Of a stretch of 64,000 nucleotides of DNA, positions 1-10,369 are shown piece by piece (position 1 is the first letter of the stretch; every line of letters starts with the position of its first letter). The position numbers and the translations under genes are program-made. The DNA lies in NCBI GenBank assembly GCA_034509425.1, contig JAVTVJ010001136.1, positions 1-64,000 of the forward strand. Reading direction: 5' to 3'. The stretch comes from Eopsaltria australis (taxonomy: Eukaryota; Chordata; Aves; Passeriformes; Petroicidae). Below the pieces are notes generated by a model that was given only the letters and a program-made list of their open reading frames with translations, searched no databases and was not told the origin of the DNA.

Positions 1-410
1 TCCCTTGCAATAAACTTCATTTGCATGAAAAGCAGAGTCCATCAGCGTTAATTAATCGCATTTCCATCATTTGCATCAAGTGTTTCCCCAAGCCTTCCAA
101 AAGACCCAAAATGACCTAAAACTTCCCCAAAAAGTCCCCAAAATGACCCAGAACTGCCCCAATTTTCCCCAAATCCCCCCAAACTGCCCCCAGATCCCCT
201 TTTCCCCCCTAAAAACCGCATTTTCCTCCATTTTCAGCCATCTTTTCCATATTTGGTCATTTTTCCCATCTAAGGCCGCCTCATTTGCATAGCGGCCGCG
301 GCCCCGCCCCCAGGGCCGTGGCCTGACGGGCGACTCCTCCCCCAGCAGGCGGCGCATGCGCAGCTCCTGCTCGGCCTGGCTCTAGCCCGGCAGGCACTGA
401 GACCTCCCGG

Positions 411-424
411 CCACTAGGTGGCGC
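411..424 (+). promoter_or_regulatory. CTCF-consensus word, satellite copy 1
   Basis: The 14-mer CCACTAGGTGGCGC fits the CTCF core consensus CCASYAGRKGGCRS at every position. It lies just right of the GC-rich block of the unit. Binding is inferred from sequence only. Confidence 0.6.
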
Positions 425-459
425 TAATGCAGTTGGTTTTGAGGCGATCTTAAGGCTTT

Positions 460-735
460 GGGGGGAAATGTAGGGGATGATGGAGGTCCCAGAGAGAATT
501 TGGGGGATTGGGGGGTGAATTTGGTGGATATTTGGGATCCCTTAGGGGTTTAGGGGGATCTGAAGTGGATTTTGGGGTGAATTTGGTGGATTTTGGGTTT
601 CCCTGAGGGGTTTATGGAGATCTGAAGTGGATTTTGGGGTGAATTTGGGGGATTTTGGGGGTCCCTGATGGGTTTAGAAGGATCTGAGCAGGATTTTGGG
701 GTGAATTTGGGGGATTTTGGGCTGACCATATTTGT
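460..735 (+). repeat. G-rich minisatellite inside satellite copy 1, period about 60 bp
   Basis: Imperfect units of about 60 bp contain GGATCTGA, GGATTTTGGGGTGAATTT and GTCCCTGA words. Guanine runs of three to six are frequent on the + strand, so quadruplex formation is possible. Confidence 0.85.
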
Positions 736-1288
736 CCTTCATTAGCATAAAGGGCGTGGCCACAGCCAGTGATCACGGGGCCTTGTTTGAATCAAAAGGG
801 GCGTGGCCTAACACCAACATCCACACTCCAACCTCATTTGCGTCTAGTCGGTGAATATTCATCATTTTTTTGCATAAATACAGGCGTGATTCAATTAAAT
901 CTTATTCATTCCCTTGCAATAAACTTCATTTGCATGAAAAGTAGAGTCCATCAGCGTTAATTAATCGCATTTCCATCATTTGCATCAAGTGTTTCCCCAA
1001 GCCCTCCAAAAGACCCAAAATGACCCAGAACTGCCCCAATTTTCCCCAAATCCCCCCAAACTGCCCCCAGATCTTCCGTTTCCCCTATAAAATCCGCATT
1101 TTCCTCCATTTTCAGCCATCTTTTCCATATTTGGTAATTTTTCCCATCTAAGGCCGCCTCATTTGCATAGCGGCCGCGGCCCCGCCCCCAGGTGCGTGGC
1201 CTGACGGGCGACTCCTCCCCCAGCAGGCGGCGCATGCGCAGCTCCTGCTCGGCCTGGCTCCAGCCCGGCAGGCACTGAGACCTCCCGG

Positions 1289-1302
1289 CCACTAGGTGGC
1301 GC
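1289..1302 (+). promoter_or_regulatory. CTCF-consensus word, satellite copy 2
   Basis: The same 14-mer as at 411 recurs unchanged 878 bp later, at the same place within the unit. Conservation in all three copies makes it a fixed part of the unit. Confidence 0.6.
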
Positions 1303-1324
1303 TAACGCAGTGGGTTTTGAGGCG

Positions 1325-1695
1325 ATCTGAGGGCTTTGGGGGGAAATGTAGGGGATTGTGGGGTGAATTTGGTGGATTTTGGAAATCCCTGAGGAGTTTA
1401 GGGGCACCTGAAGAGGATTTTGGGGTGAATTTGGGGGATTTTGGGTGTCCTAAGGGGTTTATAGGAGAGATCTGAAGGGATTTTGGGGTGAATTTGGGGA
1501 TTTTGGGTAACCCCTTGATGGCTCTCAAGGACCCATGGATTTTGGGTGATTTTTGAGGGATTTTGGTGTCCCTGAGGGGTTTAGGGAGATCTGAATGGAT
1601 TTTGGGGTGAATTTGGGGATTTTGGGGGGTCCTTGACGGGTTTAGGAGGATCTGAGCAGGATTGGGGGGGGAAGTTGGGGGGTTTTGGGCTGACC
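1325..1695 (+). repeat. G-rich minisatellite inside satellite copy 2
   Basis: This is the same family as the block at 460-735, but with more internal units. The extra length accounts for most of the difference between the 909-bp and 968-bp units. Confidence 0.85.
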
Positions 1696-2256
1696 ATATT
1701 TGTCCCTGATTAGCATAAAGGGCGTGGCCACACCCAGTGATCACGGGGCCTTGTTTGAATCAAAAGGGGCGTGGCCTAACACCAACATCCACACTCCAAC
1801 CTCATTTGCGTCTAGTCGGTGAATATTCATCATTTTTTTGCATAAATACAGGCGTGATTCAATTAAATCTTATTCATTCCCTTGCAATAAACTTCATTTG
1901 CATGAAAAGCAGAGTCCATCAGCGTTAATTAATCGCATTTCCATCATTTGCATCAAGTGTTTCCCCAAGCCCTCCAAAAGACCCAAAATGACCCAAAACT
2001 GCCCCAATTTTCCCCAAATCCCCCCAAACTGCCCCCAGATCCCCCTTTTCCCCCCTAAAAACCGCATTTTCCTCCATTTTCAGCCATCTTTTCCATATTT
2101 GGTCATTTTTCCCATCTAAGGCCGCCTCATTTGCATAGCGGCCGCGGCCCCGCCCCCAGGGGCGTGGCCTGACGGGCGACTCCTCCCCCAGCAGGCGGCG
2201 CATGCGCAGCTCCTGCTCGGCCTGGCTCTAGCCCGGCAGGCACTGAGACCTCCCGG

Positions 2257-2270
2257 CCACTAGGTGGCGC
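2257..2270 (+). promoter_or_regulatory. CTCF-consensus word, satellite copy 3
   Basis: Third unchanged copy of the 14-mer, 968 bp after the second. Confidence 0.6.
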
Positions 2271-2299
2271 TAACGCAGTGGGTTTTGAGGCGATCTGAG

Positions 2300-2525
2300 G
2301 GCTTTGGGGGGAAATGTAGGGGATTATGGGGGTCCCAGGCGGAATTTGGTGGAATTTGGGGTGAATTTGGGGGATTTTGGGGATCCCTGATGCGTTTTGG
2401 GGGATCTGAGCTGGATTTTGTGGTGAATTTGGGGGATTTTGGGGGTCCCTGAAGAGTTTTGAGGGATCTGAGCTGGATTTTGGTGTGAATTTGGGGGATT
2501 TTGGGGGGAATTGGAGGGATGACCC
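2300..2525 (+). repeat. G-rich minisatellite inside satellite copy 3
   Basis: Same 60-bp family as in the other copies. At its right end it passes directly into the T/G-rich minisatellite that follows. Confidence 0.8.
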
Positions 2526-4430
2526 ATTTTTGAGTCAGTTGTGGGTCATTTGGGTGCTATTTTTTGGGTCGTTTTTGGGTGTAGTTTTTGGTCTTTTGGG
2601 GGCTATTTTTGAGTCATCTTTGGTGCCATTCCTGGGCTAATTTTTGGGCCATTTTGGGGTCTATTTTTGGGTAATTTTTGAGTAATTTTAGGGCGATTTT
2701 TGGGGTCATCTTTGGGGCTATTTTTGAGACAGTTTTGGGTCATTTTTCGGACCACTTTTTGGTCAATTCTTGGTTATTATTGGGTCATTTTGGGTCCTTT
2801 TTGGTGCCAGTTTTGGGCCCTTTTTAGGTCAATTATGGGGGGATTTTTAGGGTCATTTTTGGGTCATTTTTAGGGCCAATTTTGGGTCATTTTTGGGTCT
2901 TTTTCAAGTCAATTTCTGTGTCATTTATGGGGCCATTTTTGGGCCCATTTTTTAGCCATTTTTGGGCCATTTTTTGGTCATTTTTCAGGCTATTTTTGGT
3001 CATTTTTGGTTCATTTTTGGGTTATTTTTGGGGGCATTTTTGGGCTTTTTTGGGTCGTTTTTGGGGCTATATTTGGGTCATTTTTTAGTCATTTCTGGGG
3101 CAATTTTGGGACCACTTTTGGGTCTTTTTTTGGGTCATCTTTTAGGGCAATTTTTGGGTCATTTATGGTGGGACTTTTTGGGTCATTTTTGGGCCATTTT
3201 GGGGCTATTTTTGGGTCATTTTTCCAGACTATTTTTGGGTCATTTTTGGTCACTTTTGCATCATTTTTTGGGCAATTTTGGGGGGGTTTTTTGCGTCACT
3301 TCTGGGTCATTTTTGGGTAACTTTTTTAGGCTGATTTTTGGGCTATTTTTGAGTCATTTATGAGGGAATTTTTGGGCCATTTTTTGGGCCCAGTTTTGTG
3401 TCATTTTTAGATCACTTATGGGAGGATATTTGGGGCCTTTTTGGGTTCTTTTTGGGGCCATTTTGGGCCCACTTTTGGGTCTTCTTCAAGGCCATTTCTG
3501 GGTCATTTTTGGGGCCATTTCAGGGCCATTCTTGAGTCTTTTTTTTTCCCCAGATATTTTTTGGCCATTTTTGGTCCATTTTTTGGTCACTTTTCGGGCT
3601 ATTTTTGTGTCATTTTTGAGGCCATTTTTGGGCTTTTTTGGGTCATTTTTTTTTTGAGTTTTGAGCCATTTCTAAGTCACTGTCAGGGCCATTTCTGAGT
3701 CTTTTTTGGGACATTTTTTGGTCATTTTCTGGGCCATTTTCACATGATTCTTGAGTCCTTTTTGGGGCCATGTTTGGGCTATTATTGGGGCCATTTTTGG
3801 GTCATTCTTGGTGTCATTTTGAGGCTATTATTCGAGCCTTTTTGGGTCATTTTGGGGACCATTTTGGGGCTATTATTGGGTCATTTATGGGCCATTTTTG
3901 GGTCATTTTCGAGGCCATTTCTGGGTCATATTCCAGGCCATTTCGGGTCAGTTTTGAGGTCTTTTATGGGCCATTCTTGAGTCTTTTTTGGGACATTTTT
4001 TGGCCATTTCTGGGTCATTTTAAAGGCCATTTCTGTGTCATTTTCGGGGCTAATTTTGGGTCATTTTTTGGTCAGTTTGGGGCCATTTTGGGACTATATG
4101 TAGGTCATTTTTTGGTCATTTATGGGGCAATTTTGGGGCCATTTTTGGTCATTATTGGGCCATTTTTCGGCCTAATAGTTGGGCTTTTTTTGATTCATCT
4201 TTTATGGCAATTTTTGGGCTGTTTTTGGGACATTTATGGGCCGTTTACGTTGGGACTTTTTGGGTAGTTTTGGGGACGTTTTTGGGGCCATTTCTGGGGT
4301 TTTTTTGGGCCATTTTTCGGTCATTTAGGGGCAGGATTTTTGGGGTTATTTTTGGGTCATTTTTGTGGCCATTTTGGAGCTATTTTTGGGTCATTTTTGG
4401 GGCTATTTTGAGGCCATTTTTGGTCATAAC
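2526..4430 (+). repeat. T/G-rich minisatellite with GGGTCA and GGGCCA words
   Basis: About 1.9 kb is built from a short degenerate motif such as ATTTTTGGGTC or ATTTTTGGGCC, repeated every 10 to 24 bases. The + strand is very rich in T and G; C is mostly limited to GTCA and GCCA words. Because the motif rarely forms stop codons, all three + frames stay open for 60 to 165 codons and give Gly-His-Phe-Trp-Val-Ile-Phe-like repeats. These are by-products of the repeat, not genes. Confidence 0.92.
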
Positions 4431-4682
4431 CCTTCTCCTCCTCCGACTCCTCCTTTTGCAGCACAATGAATGCAGTGAAAAAAATTTCACGTTTCAAATT
4501 CCACATAATCCAGAAGTTGCAATGCTCCTCAAAAAAAAAAAAAATACACAAAAACAAATTACAAAAGCACCTTACAACCCCAGAACACTCAACCCAAAGC
4601 CATGAGCTTAAATACTCCCTGTTCAATGCTATCATCTTCACAGTGTCTTCAAAGCCTCTGTTGCTTTAGAGGCCAAAAGCAC

Positions 4683-4683
<1 letters not shown>

Positions 4684-4714
<31 letters not shown>
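4684..4714 (+). repeat. Poly(A) tract, about 31 bases
   Basis: An uninterrupted run of A follows AT-rich DNA that also contains a shorter A run near 4533. It could be the tail of an inserted retrocopy, but no coding remnant is recognisable upstream. Confidence 0.8.
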
Positions 4715-4717
<3 letters not shown>

Positions 4718-4819
4718 GCAGTAAACTGAAGGAGTCCCTTCACTGAAACAAGAGGAGAGCTCTTTTCCCGACGATGGTTGCCTCCACTTAAACTGATACA
4801 ATGGCAAATAAATGGCTTC

Positions 4820-5095
4820 TCCCCATTAATTTAATCCCCTAAACTATTGGAAAAGGAGGGGTTTTCCTTGATTTCTATCTCCATGGTGATGGAAAAAGGG
4901 GGATTTTCCCCTCAATTAAAATCCTTAAAATGAAGGGAGACCTAGGCTTCCCCCTCAATTTAAACCTTAGGATGATGAAAAGGGGGGAGTTACCCTCAAC
5001 TCAAACCCATAAAATAGCATGGTCAAGATTTTCCCCTTCCCTTTAAACTGGAAAGTAATGGAAAATGGGGATTTGCCTGTAAATTGATGCCCCTA
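4820..5095 (+). repeat. Degenerate A/G-rich repeat, period about 60-65 bp
   Basis: About four imperfect copies carry a CCCTCAATTTAAA-like word followed by a TGATGGAAAAGGGGG-like word. No gene is visible here. Confidence 0.6.
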
Positions 5096-5123
5096 ACAGA
5101 ATAAAAAAGGCAGGGTTTGTGAG

Positions 5124-5545
5124 CACGGCCCTTACGCAATTTGCGTAGCGCCGTTGGCACTGGTAGCGTCCTTACGGGGCACTGGCATGAACTTGGGAAA
5201 GACGTAGGCGGTTTTAGGAAGGACCTGGGATAAACTGGGAAAAGTCTGAGAGGCCTTAAGGAGGGACTGGGAAGGGGCTGGGATGAACTGGGAGGGTACG
5301 CAATTTACATAACTTACGCAGTTTACGTAATGGAACTTATGCAGTTTACCTAAAGACACTTACGCACTTTCTGTAGCGGCGTTTACTGGTGTGAGCCAGA
5401 GCGCTGAGGGCAGGGCCCTTAATGCGATTTGCGCAGCGCTGTTGGCCCTGGCCGGGCCTGTCTGGGACACTGGGATGGACTGGGAGGAACTGGGAAAAGT
5501 GTGGGAGGCCTTAGGAAGGGACTGGGATGGGCTGGGAGGTGTTTG
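5124..5545 (+). repeat. Imperfect direct duplication, offset about 285 bp, with TACGCAA palindromes
   Basis: The block at about 5124-5290 recurs at about 5410-5545: GGCCCTTA, a GCAATTTGCG-like word, GCGCTGTTGG, then ACTGGGA minisatellite words. The left copy has a 15-bp palindrome at 5133-5147, TACGCAA and TTGCGTA around one T. Between the copies lie further TTACGCA words and a perfect TTACGTAA at 5323-5330. These resemble C/EBP or PAR-bZIP sites. Confidence 0.7.
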
Positions 5546-5559
5546 GAGAGAACTGCCTC

Positions 5560-6512
5560 AGTGCAGCTCACACCCACTCTGTTCCGAAAGCCCTGTAGGG
5601 CTGCAGTGACACGGCTGCTGTGACAGCACCTCAGTGTTTGATGAAGTGCTGCAATCCAGGGCCGCAGACATCACGGTTTGGTTTTTTCCCCCCTTCCTAA
5701 TTGCTTTCCTACACATACAGATTCTTGACCGATGTGAATGCTGACAAAGCCCCGGAGAGCCAGCCTTGCTGGGAGCTGCTCAGAGTGACAGATACCACGT
5801 ATTTATGGGTTGGAAAGTGTTTAAAATTACAGGAAACATATTTTTGCTTAAGGTGCGTCTCTAACTCGGGATCCACCACTTGTGCATGTTGCTGTAGCAA
5901 CACTGCAATGGTATGGGAGTTGCTTTTATGGCTGATTTCCAAGACGATCGTGGCAGGAGCTGTTACCAAGCAACCTGCTTCTATGCTCCCGTAACTAGGA
6001 AATGCAGCCAATGCTTTTTAATATTGCCCAGGATTTTGATCTTATGTTTGTTTTGTCAGCTTTGGTCTTTTTGATGTGAAATAACTGCTGTGGAGTACTA
6101 CAGAAAGATCCCTGTTTTGTGGGAACCTCCCTGTCCACAGTTTCTCTCACATGAATGTTCAGTGTGGGAACATTCATAAGAAGGCAAAGATGGCAGTCCA
6201 TTTATCTACCAAAAAAAAAAAAAAAAAGTTGTCTTCAATATGTGCTGCTGAAGATTAATTAAAAGCAGTCATCTGCCTGGGTGGAAAGAGCTGCATCCTT
6301 TGCTTCCCGGGTCTGCAGCTGATCCAATGTCCTGTTCCAGGATAAGCCTCCCAAAATGCAGGTGTTGAGATGGTCTTTGGAAGTTTCTCCTAGTTTCTGC
6401 TCTAATTCTCATTCTTTCTGTTTTATCTCCCTGGTACTTAGAGGGGTTTTGATAACAATCTGCTTGTGGAGAAGGATGTGAAACAGTAAAGTACAGGAAA
6501 TCATGAAGATGG
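5560..6512. other. Unassigned single-copy-like DNA
   Basis: No exon, RNA gene or recognisable repeat can be supported here, apart from a short A run near 6211-6226. The open frames at about 5700-6010 lack any family resemblance. Confidence 0.5.
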
Positions 6513-7119
6513 TGTTATAAATGAATCAGCCAATTTTATGATTAAAGAGAATTTATTAAAAATCAAAGTATAAAATTTGAAAAAGAGCTACGAAGCAAAA
6601 GCAATGCCGAGCCAGGTGATCGGTGTTGGGGTGAACTGAGTCTGAAACCCTGTCGGTTCGAACCTCACTAGTTCTCTGCTGTGGTTTCCATGAGGTGTCT
6701 TTTTATACCTTTTTTTTCTTCTTTGTTCATCTTATCTTTTCAATACAACAATGTAGTTTTTTCCTGTCTTTCCACCATGTCTGACGACGGTTCCTGAAAT
6801 CAGTAGTCGATTTTGCTGAGGGAATGACTTTCTGGTGACGTAAGTTATTTACTGTATAGGCACACATGGAATCCATACTCTGGATCCATATCCTGGTTTA
6901 TACACATGTAGAACACACATCCTGGAGCTCTGCCAGATGAGGAAATCCCACAAAATGCTTATCTGTGGACATATCTTGGAGCTCTGCCAGACGAGGAAAT
7001 CCCACGAAATTCACAATTTTTTGGGGCTACCTGTTTCCAGCATTTGTGCTTTCTCTCAACTTCAGTAAAATGCTGTCATCTTAAATTTTAGCATGAATTA
7101 TTTTGCAACATATACTACA
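6513..7119 (-). mobile_element. Candidate solo LTR, minus strand, boundaries unresolved
   Basis: Read on the minus strand, this stretch has TG at 7119 and CA at 6513, a TATAAAA word near 6701-6707 and AATAAA near 6549, in the order expected of an LTR. It has an internal duplication: a CTGGAGCTCTGCCAGA-like segment at 6921 recurs at 6975. The flanking five bases do not match (GATGG against ATGGT), so the ends are not proven. An old, diverged element is the best guess. Confidence 0.4.
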
Positions 7120-7339
7120 ATGGTGATGGTCCATTTAATGGATATTCTGAACTCAACGGCAAGCCCTTAGCTTTGGCCACGGAATTGGTGTATACCAAAG
7201 CCTGAGATTAATTTGTGCTTATGCTTCTTGAGGCAGGTGTAAACACTATTTTTGGTTGCACAGCTTTTACTGGGTTTGGAGGATTTTTAGCAGCATTGTG
7301 AGAATTTGTTTGGATACAGCAAGAAGGCTCCTAGATTAT

Positions 7340-7462
7340 TTGAGTAACCTGATCTACTGGGAGGTGTCCCTGCCTTTGGCAGGGGGTTGGAACAAAATGA
7401 TCTTTAAGGTCGCTCCCAACCCACGGCGATTCTATGGTTTTATTTGGGATCACTCTGCCGTC
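7340..7462 (+). mobile_element. CR1 LINE 3' end fragment
   Basis: The GGAGGTGTCCCTGCC...GGTTGGAAC...GATCTTTAAGGTC...ATTCTATG series is the conserved 3' end of avian CR1. It is 5'-truncated, as is usual, and lies about 280 bp upstream of the DPP7 start. Confidence 0.85.
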
Positions 7463-7652
7463 CTGAAAGAGGCAGTACCAGCTTGTTACGCCAACCGTAG
7501 ACGTGACCCTTCATACAGAACCAGCTTTCCCCATCTGCTGTCTTTTTAGGCTCCGCAGTACACCGTGACGCGGGCCCCTCCACCCGCAGGCAGCTCGGGA
7601 GGGCGCGGTGCGAGGAGCGGGAGCGCGGCCTGCACCCTCACGGCACCGCGGC

Positions 7653-7658
7653 CACGTG
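7653..7658. promoter_or_regulatory. E-box CACGTG 1
   Basis: It is embedded in GCCACGTGAC, one base from the lysosomal CLEAR consensus GTCACGTGAC, 91 bp upstream of the DPP7 start codon. Confidence 0.6.
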
Positions 7659-7675
7659 ACGAGACGCTGGGTCCC

Positions 7676-7681
7676 CACGTG
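7676..7681. promoter_or_regulatory. E-box CACGTG 2
   Basis: The second CACGTG starts 23 bp after the first, in the context CCCACGTGAT. Confidence 0.55.
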
Positions 7682-7697
7682 ATGCCGAAGCCGTGGC

Positions 7698-7705
7698 TCA
7701 CGTGA
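7698..7705. promoter_or_regulatory. E-box 3, TCACGTGA palindrome
   Basis: This perfect TCACGTGA palindrome is the core of a CLEAR/TFEB-type site. It abuts an inverted CCAAT box and lies 38 bp upstream of the DPP7 start codon. Confidence 0.6.
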
Positions 7706-7743
7706 TTGGTGGCCGCGCGGGCGGTGCGCGCGGAGCGGCTGCC

Positions 7744-7822
7744 ATGGCCGCGGCGCTGTTGGTGCCGGCGCTGCTGCTGCTTCCGCTCCCGCTGTCGGTG
7801 CCGTCCGCCCGCGCCGCTCCCG
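7744..7822 (+). CDS. DPP7: DPP7 exon 1
   Basis: Encodes residues 1-26, the signal peptide, and ends after the first base of codon 27 at a GTGGGT donor. Confidence 0.9.
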
Positions 7823-10334
7823 GTGGGTGTTTCGGGCCGGACCCTTCTGCCTGTCCCCCTCCACTCCTCGGGCCGGACCCCTCTGCCTGACGTCCTCCTT
7901 CCCGGGCCAGAGCCCTGGCCTTCCCATGAACGGAACCCTCAGCTAGCTTTTCCAAGCCCCGGGCAGAACCCCGAACTGGCTTCGCTGGGCCGGAGCCCTC
8001 AGCTAGCCTGGGGAGCACCGGGCGGGCGGTCCGAGCTCCGCGGCCCTGGTTCCCAGGCTGGGTCGTGCCGTACCGGGTGAAAACGCCTGTTGTGGGTTTC
8101 CCCTGTGCTGATGATGCCCCCTCCAGCTGCCCGGGTCGTGCGGCCCGGCCTGGAGGAGCGGCTCTTCCCGCAGGTGCGAGACCACTTCAGCTTCGAGACC
8201 TATGGCAACGAGACCTTCCTGCAGCGGTACCTGGTGTCGGGTAGGTCCCGGGGGTGCTGTGGCTTCGGGCTGGATTCCTTTCTGATTAATCTTGAACTGC
8301 CTCCGTCCCGAGACAGAGCAGGAGCTAGAGCACTGGGCAGCCAAGAATCAGTGTGAGCAAAGGACCAACCCTGTACGAGCCAAGCATTCCGCAGCACTGT
8401 CTATATCCTCCTCTCCTTTTCCTTTTCATCCTCTTTTCACAAAGGCATGATGTACTGATAGGGCAAGGGGATCTGGCTATAAATTGAAAGACAGTAGCCT
8501 TAGATTGCATATTAGGAAGGAATTTTTCCCCGTGAGAGCAGTGAGTCCCTGCACGCAGAGGTTACGCAGAGGAGCTGTGGCTGCCCCATCCCTGGAAGTG
8601 TCCAAGGCCAGGTTGGATAGGGTTTGGAGCAACCTGGGATAGTGGAAGGTGTCCCTGCTCATGGCAGAGAGGTGGAACTGAAGGAGCTTTAAGGTTATTT
8701 CCAGCACAAACCAGTCTGGGATTCACTCCTTGCCTTCTGTTCTGGCTGTGTGGTGCAGGAGGAATAGTGGGGACTGGCCTCTCTGGATCAAGAAGAGATT
8801 AGAAGAAGGAGCTGTGTTAGGCTTGCACCAGAGCTGGCTCCGTGTGTGTATCTTCAGTTGACACCAGCATCTCTTACAAGTGTAACTCAGTGCTCTGAAT
8901 GCATCAGGAAAAACAAATAGTGACTAAAATGTTGCACTATATAACAATCATTTTTAGGAGCGAAGGTAACTCCTCTTGGGTCAGTGGTTTGCGTTATTTA
9001 AAATTGTGCAACTGTAGATAGCTTAATCCACGCCAAACAATGAGCCGTGCCAGTAAAGGAGCCAGCTGTGTCTTCCTTTTGTGTCACTGACAGTAAAAGA
9101 GAAAGGCCTTTCTAAACAGCACGTGACTAAAAAGACAGCAGTTTCCATAACCTGTGTCACATGTTTTTCAACCCTGCCTATACAGAGGAACTGGGGAGCA
9201 ATTTGCAGGGAGAGAGCAAAGGTGGACTTGGGAATAGCAACAGATGTGAGCACTACCTTGCTCAGTGCCCACCTGCTGCTGCCTCCCAGCTGCATTGTTG
9301 TCTTCAGATGCTACAGCTCGCATCACATTGCCTGTTGCTCTGCAGCTTGTTCAGAGCCTGTGCCAAGTGATATGTTTCACCAGGCATGAATTCATGGATC
9401 AGTTCAACCCAAAGATATGGACACACTAGTGAATTTTGAGAGCATACCCAAGGCTGCAATTTCGCTAATTAAGTGGACCTTTTTGAACAGAAGACTTCTA
9501 TGCGTTTTCTTTTAAAGTGTTATGTTTTATCTGTGAGTCTTGGGCAGAGCTGAATAATATTTGTGAGGAGCAAAATTCCTGTAATTCCATTTCCCTCTAC
9601 TGTTTTTTGTGCAATATGAGACTTTCCAGATTATGAGCAAGAAAATGAAGACTAATGTCACAACAGGGAATCTGATTCTCTTGCGTTTAGCTGGCAATTC
9701 CCCAGGATTTCAATCTAAAAATAGATACCTTTCTAAGGAGTCGTTCTGGTTTGGTTTTGGCTCCTGTGATGGTTGTTTACTCCAGGAGCCGTGAGGTATA
9801 CCAGGAGAGCCAGAGGAAAGAGAACACTGAGCACTCCAGTTGCCTACCCAATACCCAAAGCAAATGTAGCATAGAGAGTCTGTCGGCCTCTTTGTTAATG
9901 AAGAGGGACAGTTTCATTAAAGAGATGTTTCAAATCCCATTCCAAGCCAAATCTGCCTTTGGCAATTCTGTCCTGAGAATGCCAAGAATTAAATTTCAGC
10001 CTCTCTGTTCGTGGAAACAGCCTCATGTGACAGCAGCATCCATGGGACAACTGCTGTGCGGGGTCTCTTTGGATGAAGTGTTGAAATCAACATTTAACTG
10101 ACGGTCTGAGGTTTGTCATTGAAAAAGGCCTATTTATTATCCCTTTTAATTCCCCTGCAATTTGTGACTGAGTTAAAATCAAATGTTTGTGAAAGTCAGC
10201 AGGCATTTGGAGCAACCGTTGGTTAGATAAGCCAGTGTTGGCATCACGGCTCAGCTTGTCCCGCCAGACACAATTTGCCGTCAGTTATAAACTGATCTTA
10301 GGATGAAGCCCATCATTTTCATATATCATCATTT

Positions 10335-10369
<35 letters not shown>

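Larger units (their letters stand above)
1..2525. repeat. Satellite array, 909/968-bp tandem unit, about 2.6 copies
   Basis: Three copies follow head to tail. The first starts at or before position 1, the second at 910 and the third at 1878, so the spacings are 909 and 968 bp. Most of the length difference lies in the internal G-rich minisatellite. Each unit has, in order: AT-rich DNA with two ATTTGCAT octamers, a C/A-rich stretch, a third octamer, a NotI-type GCGGCCGC site within a GC box, a CTCF-consensus word, and the G-rich minisatellite. Complete units end with a TATA-like CATAAATA region. The third copy runs into a different repeat near 2526. Copies look highly similar by eye, which suggests recent amplification or homogenisation. 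The array extends off the left edge, so its total size is unknown. Confidence 0.93.
7560..7900 (+). promoter_or_regulatory. CpG-rich promoter and first exon region of DPP7
   Basis: GC content and CpG density rise sharply from about 7560 and fall after the first intron begins. The stretch contains three CACGTG boxes, an inverted CCAAT box (ATTGG at 7705-7709) and the DPP7 start codon at 7744. No TATA box is evident. The transcription start is not determined. Confidence 0.75.

Noticed and set aside
76..2203. 93-, 111- and 150-codon frames on both strands of the satellite
   Set aside because: They recur with the repeat unit, overlap on both strands, and read through non-coding repeat words. Peptides are low complexity.
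2882..4605. Overlapping open frames of 68-165 codons giving Gly/Phe/Trp-rich repeat peptides
   Set aside because: They occur in all three + frames of a minisatellite that lacks stop codons by composition. No codon structure or family match.
7511..8080. Long frames on both strands over the DPP7 promoter and exon 1
   Set aside because: Composition-driven frames around a CpG island; only the DPP7 exon frame has a signal peptide and splices in phase.
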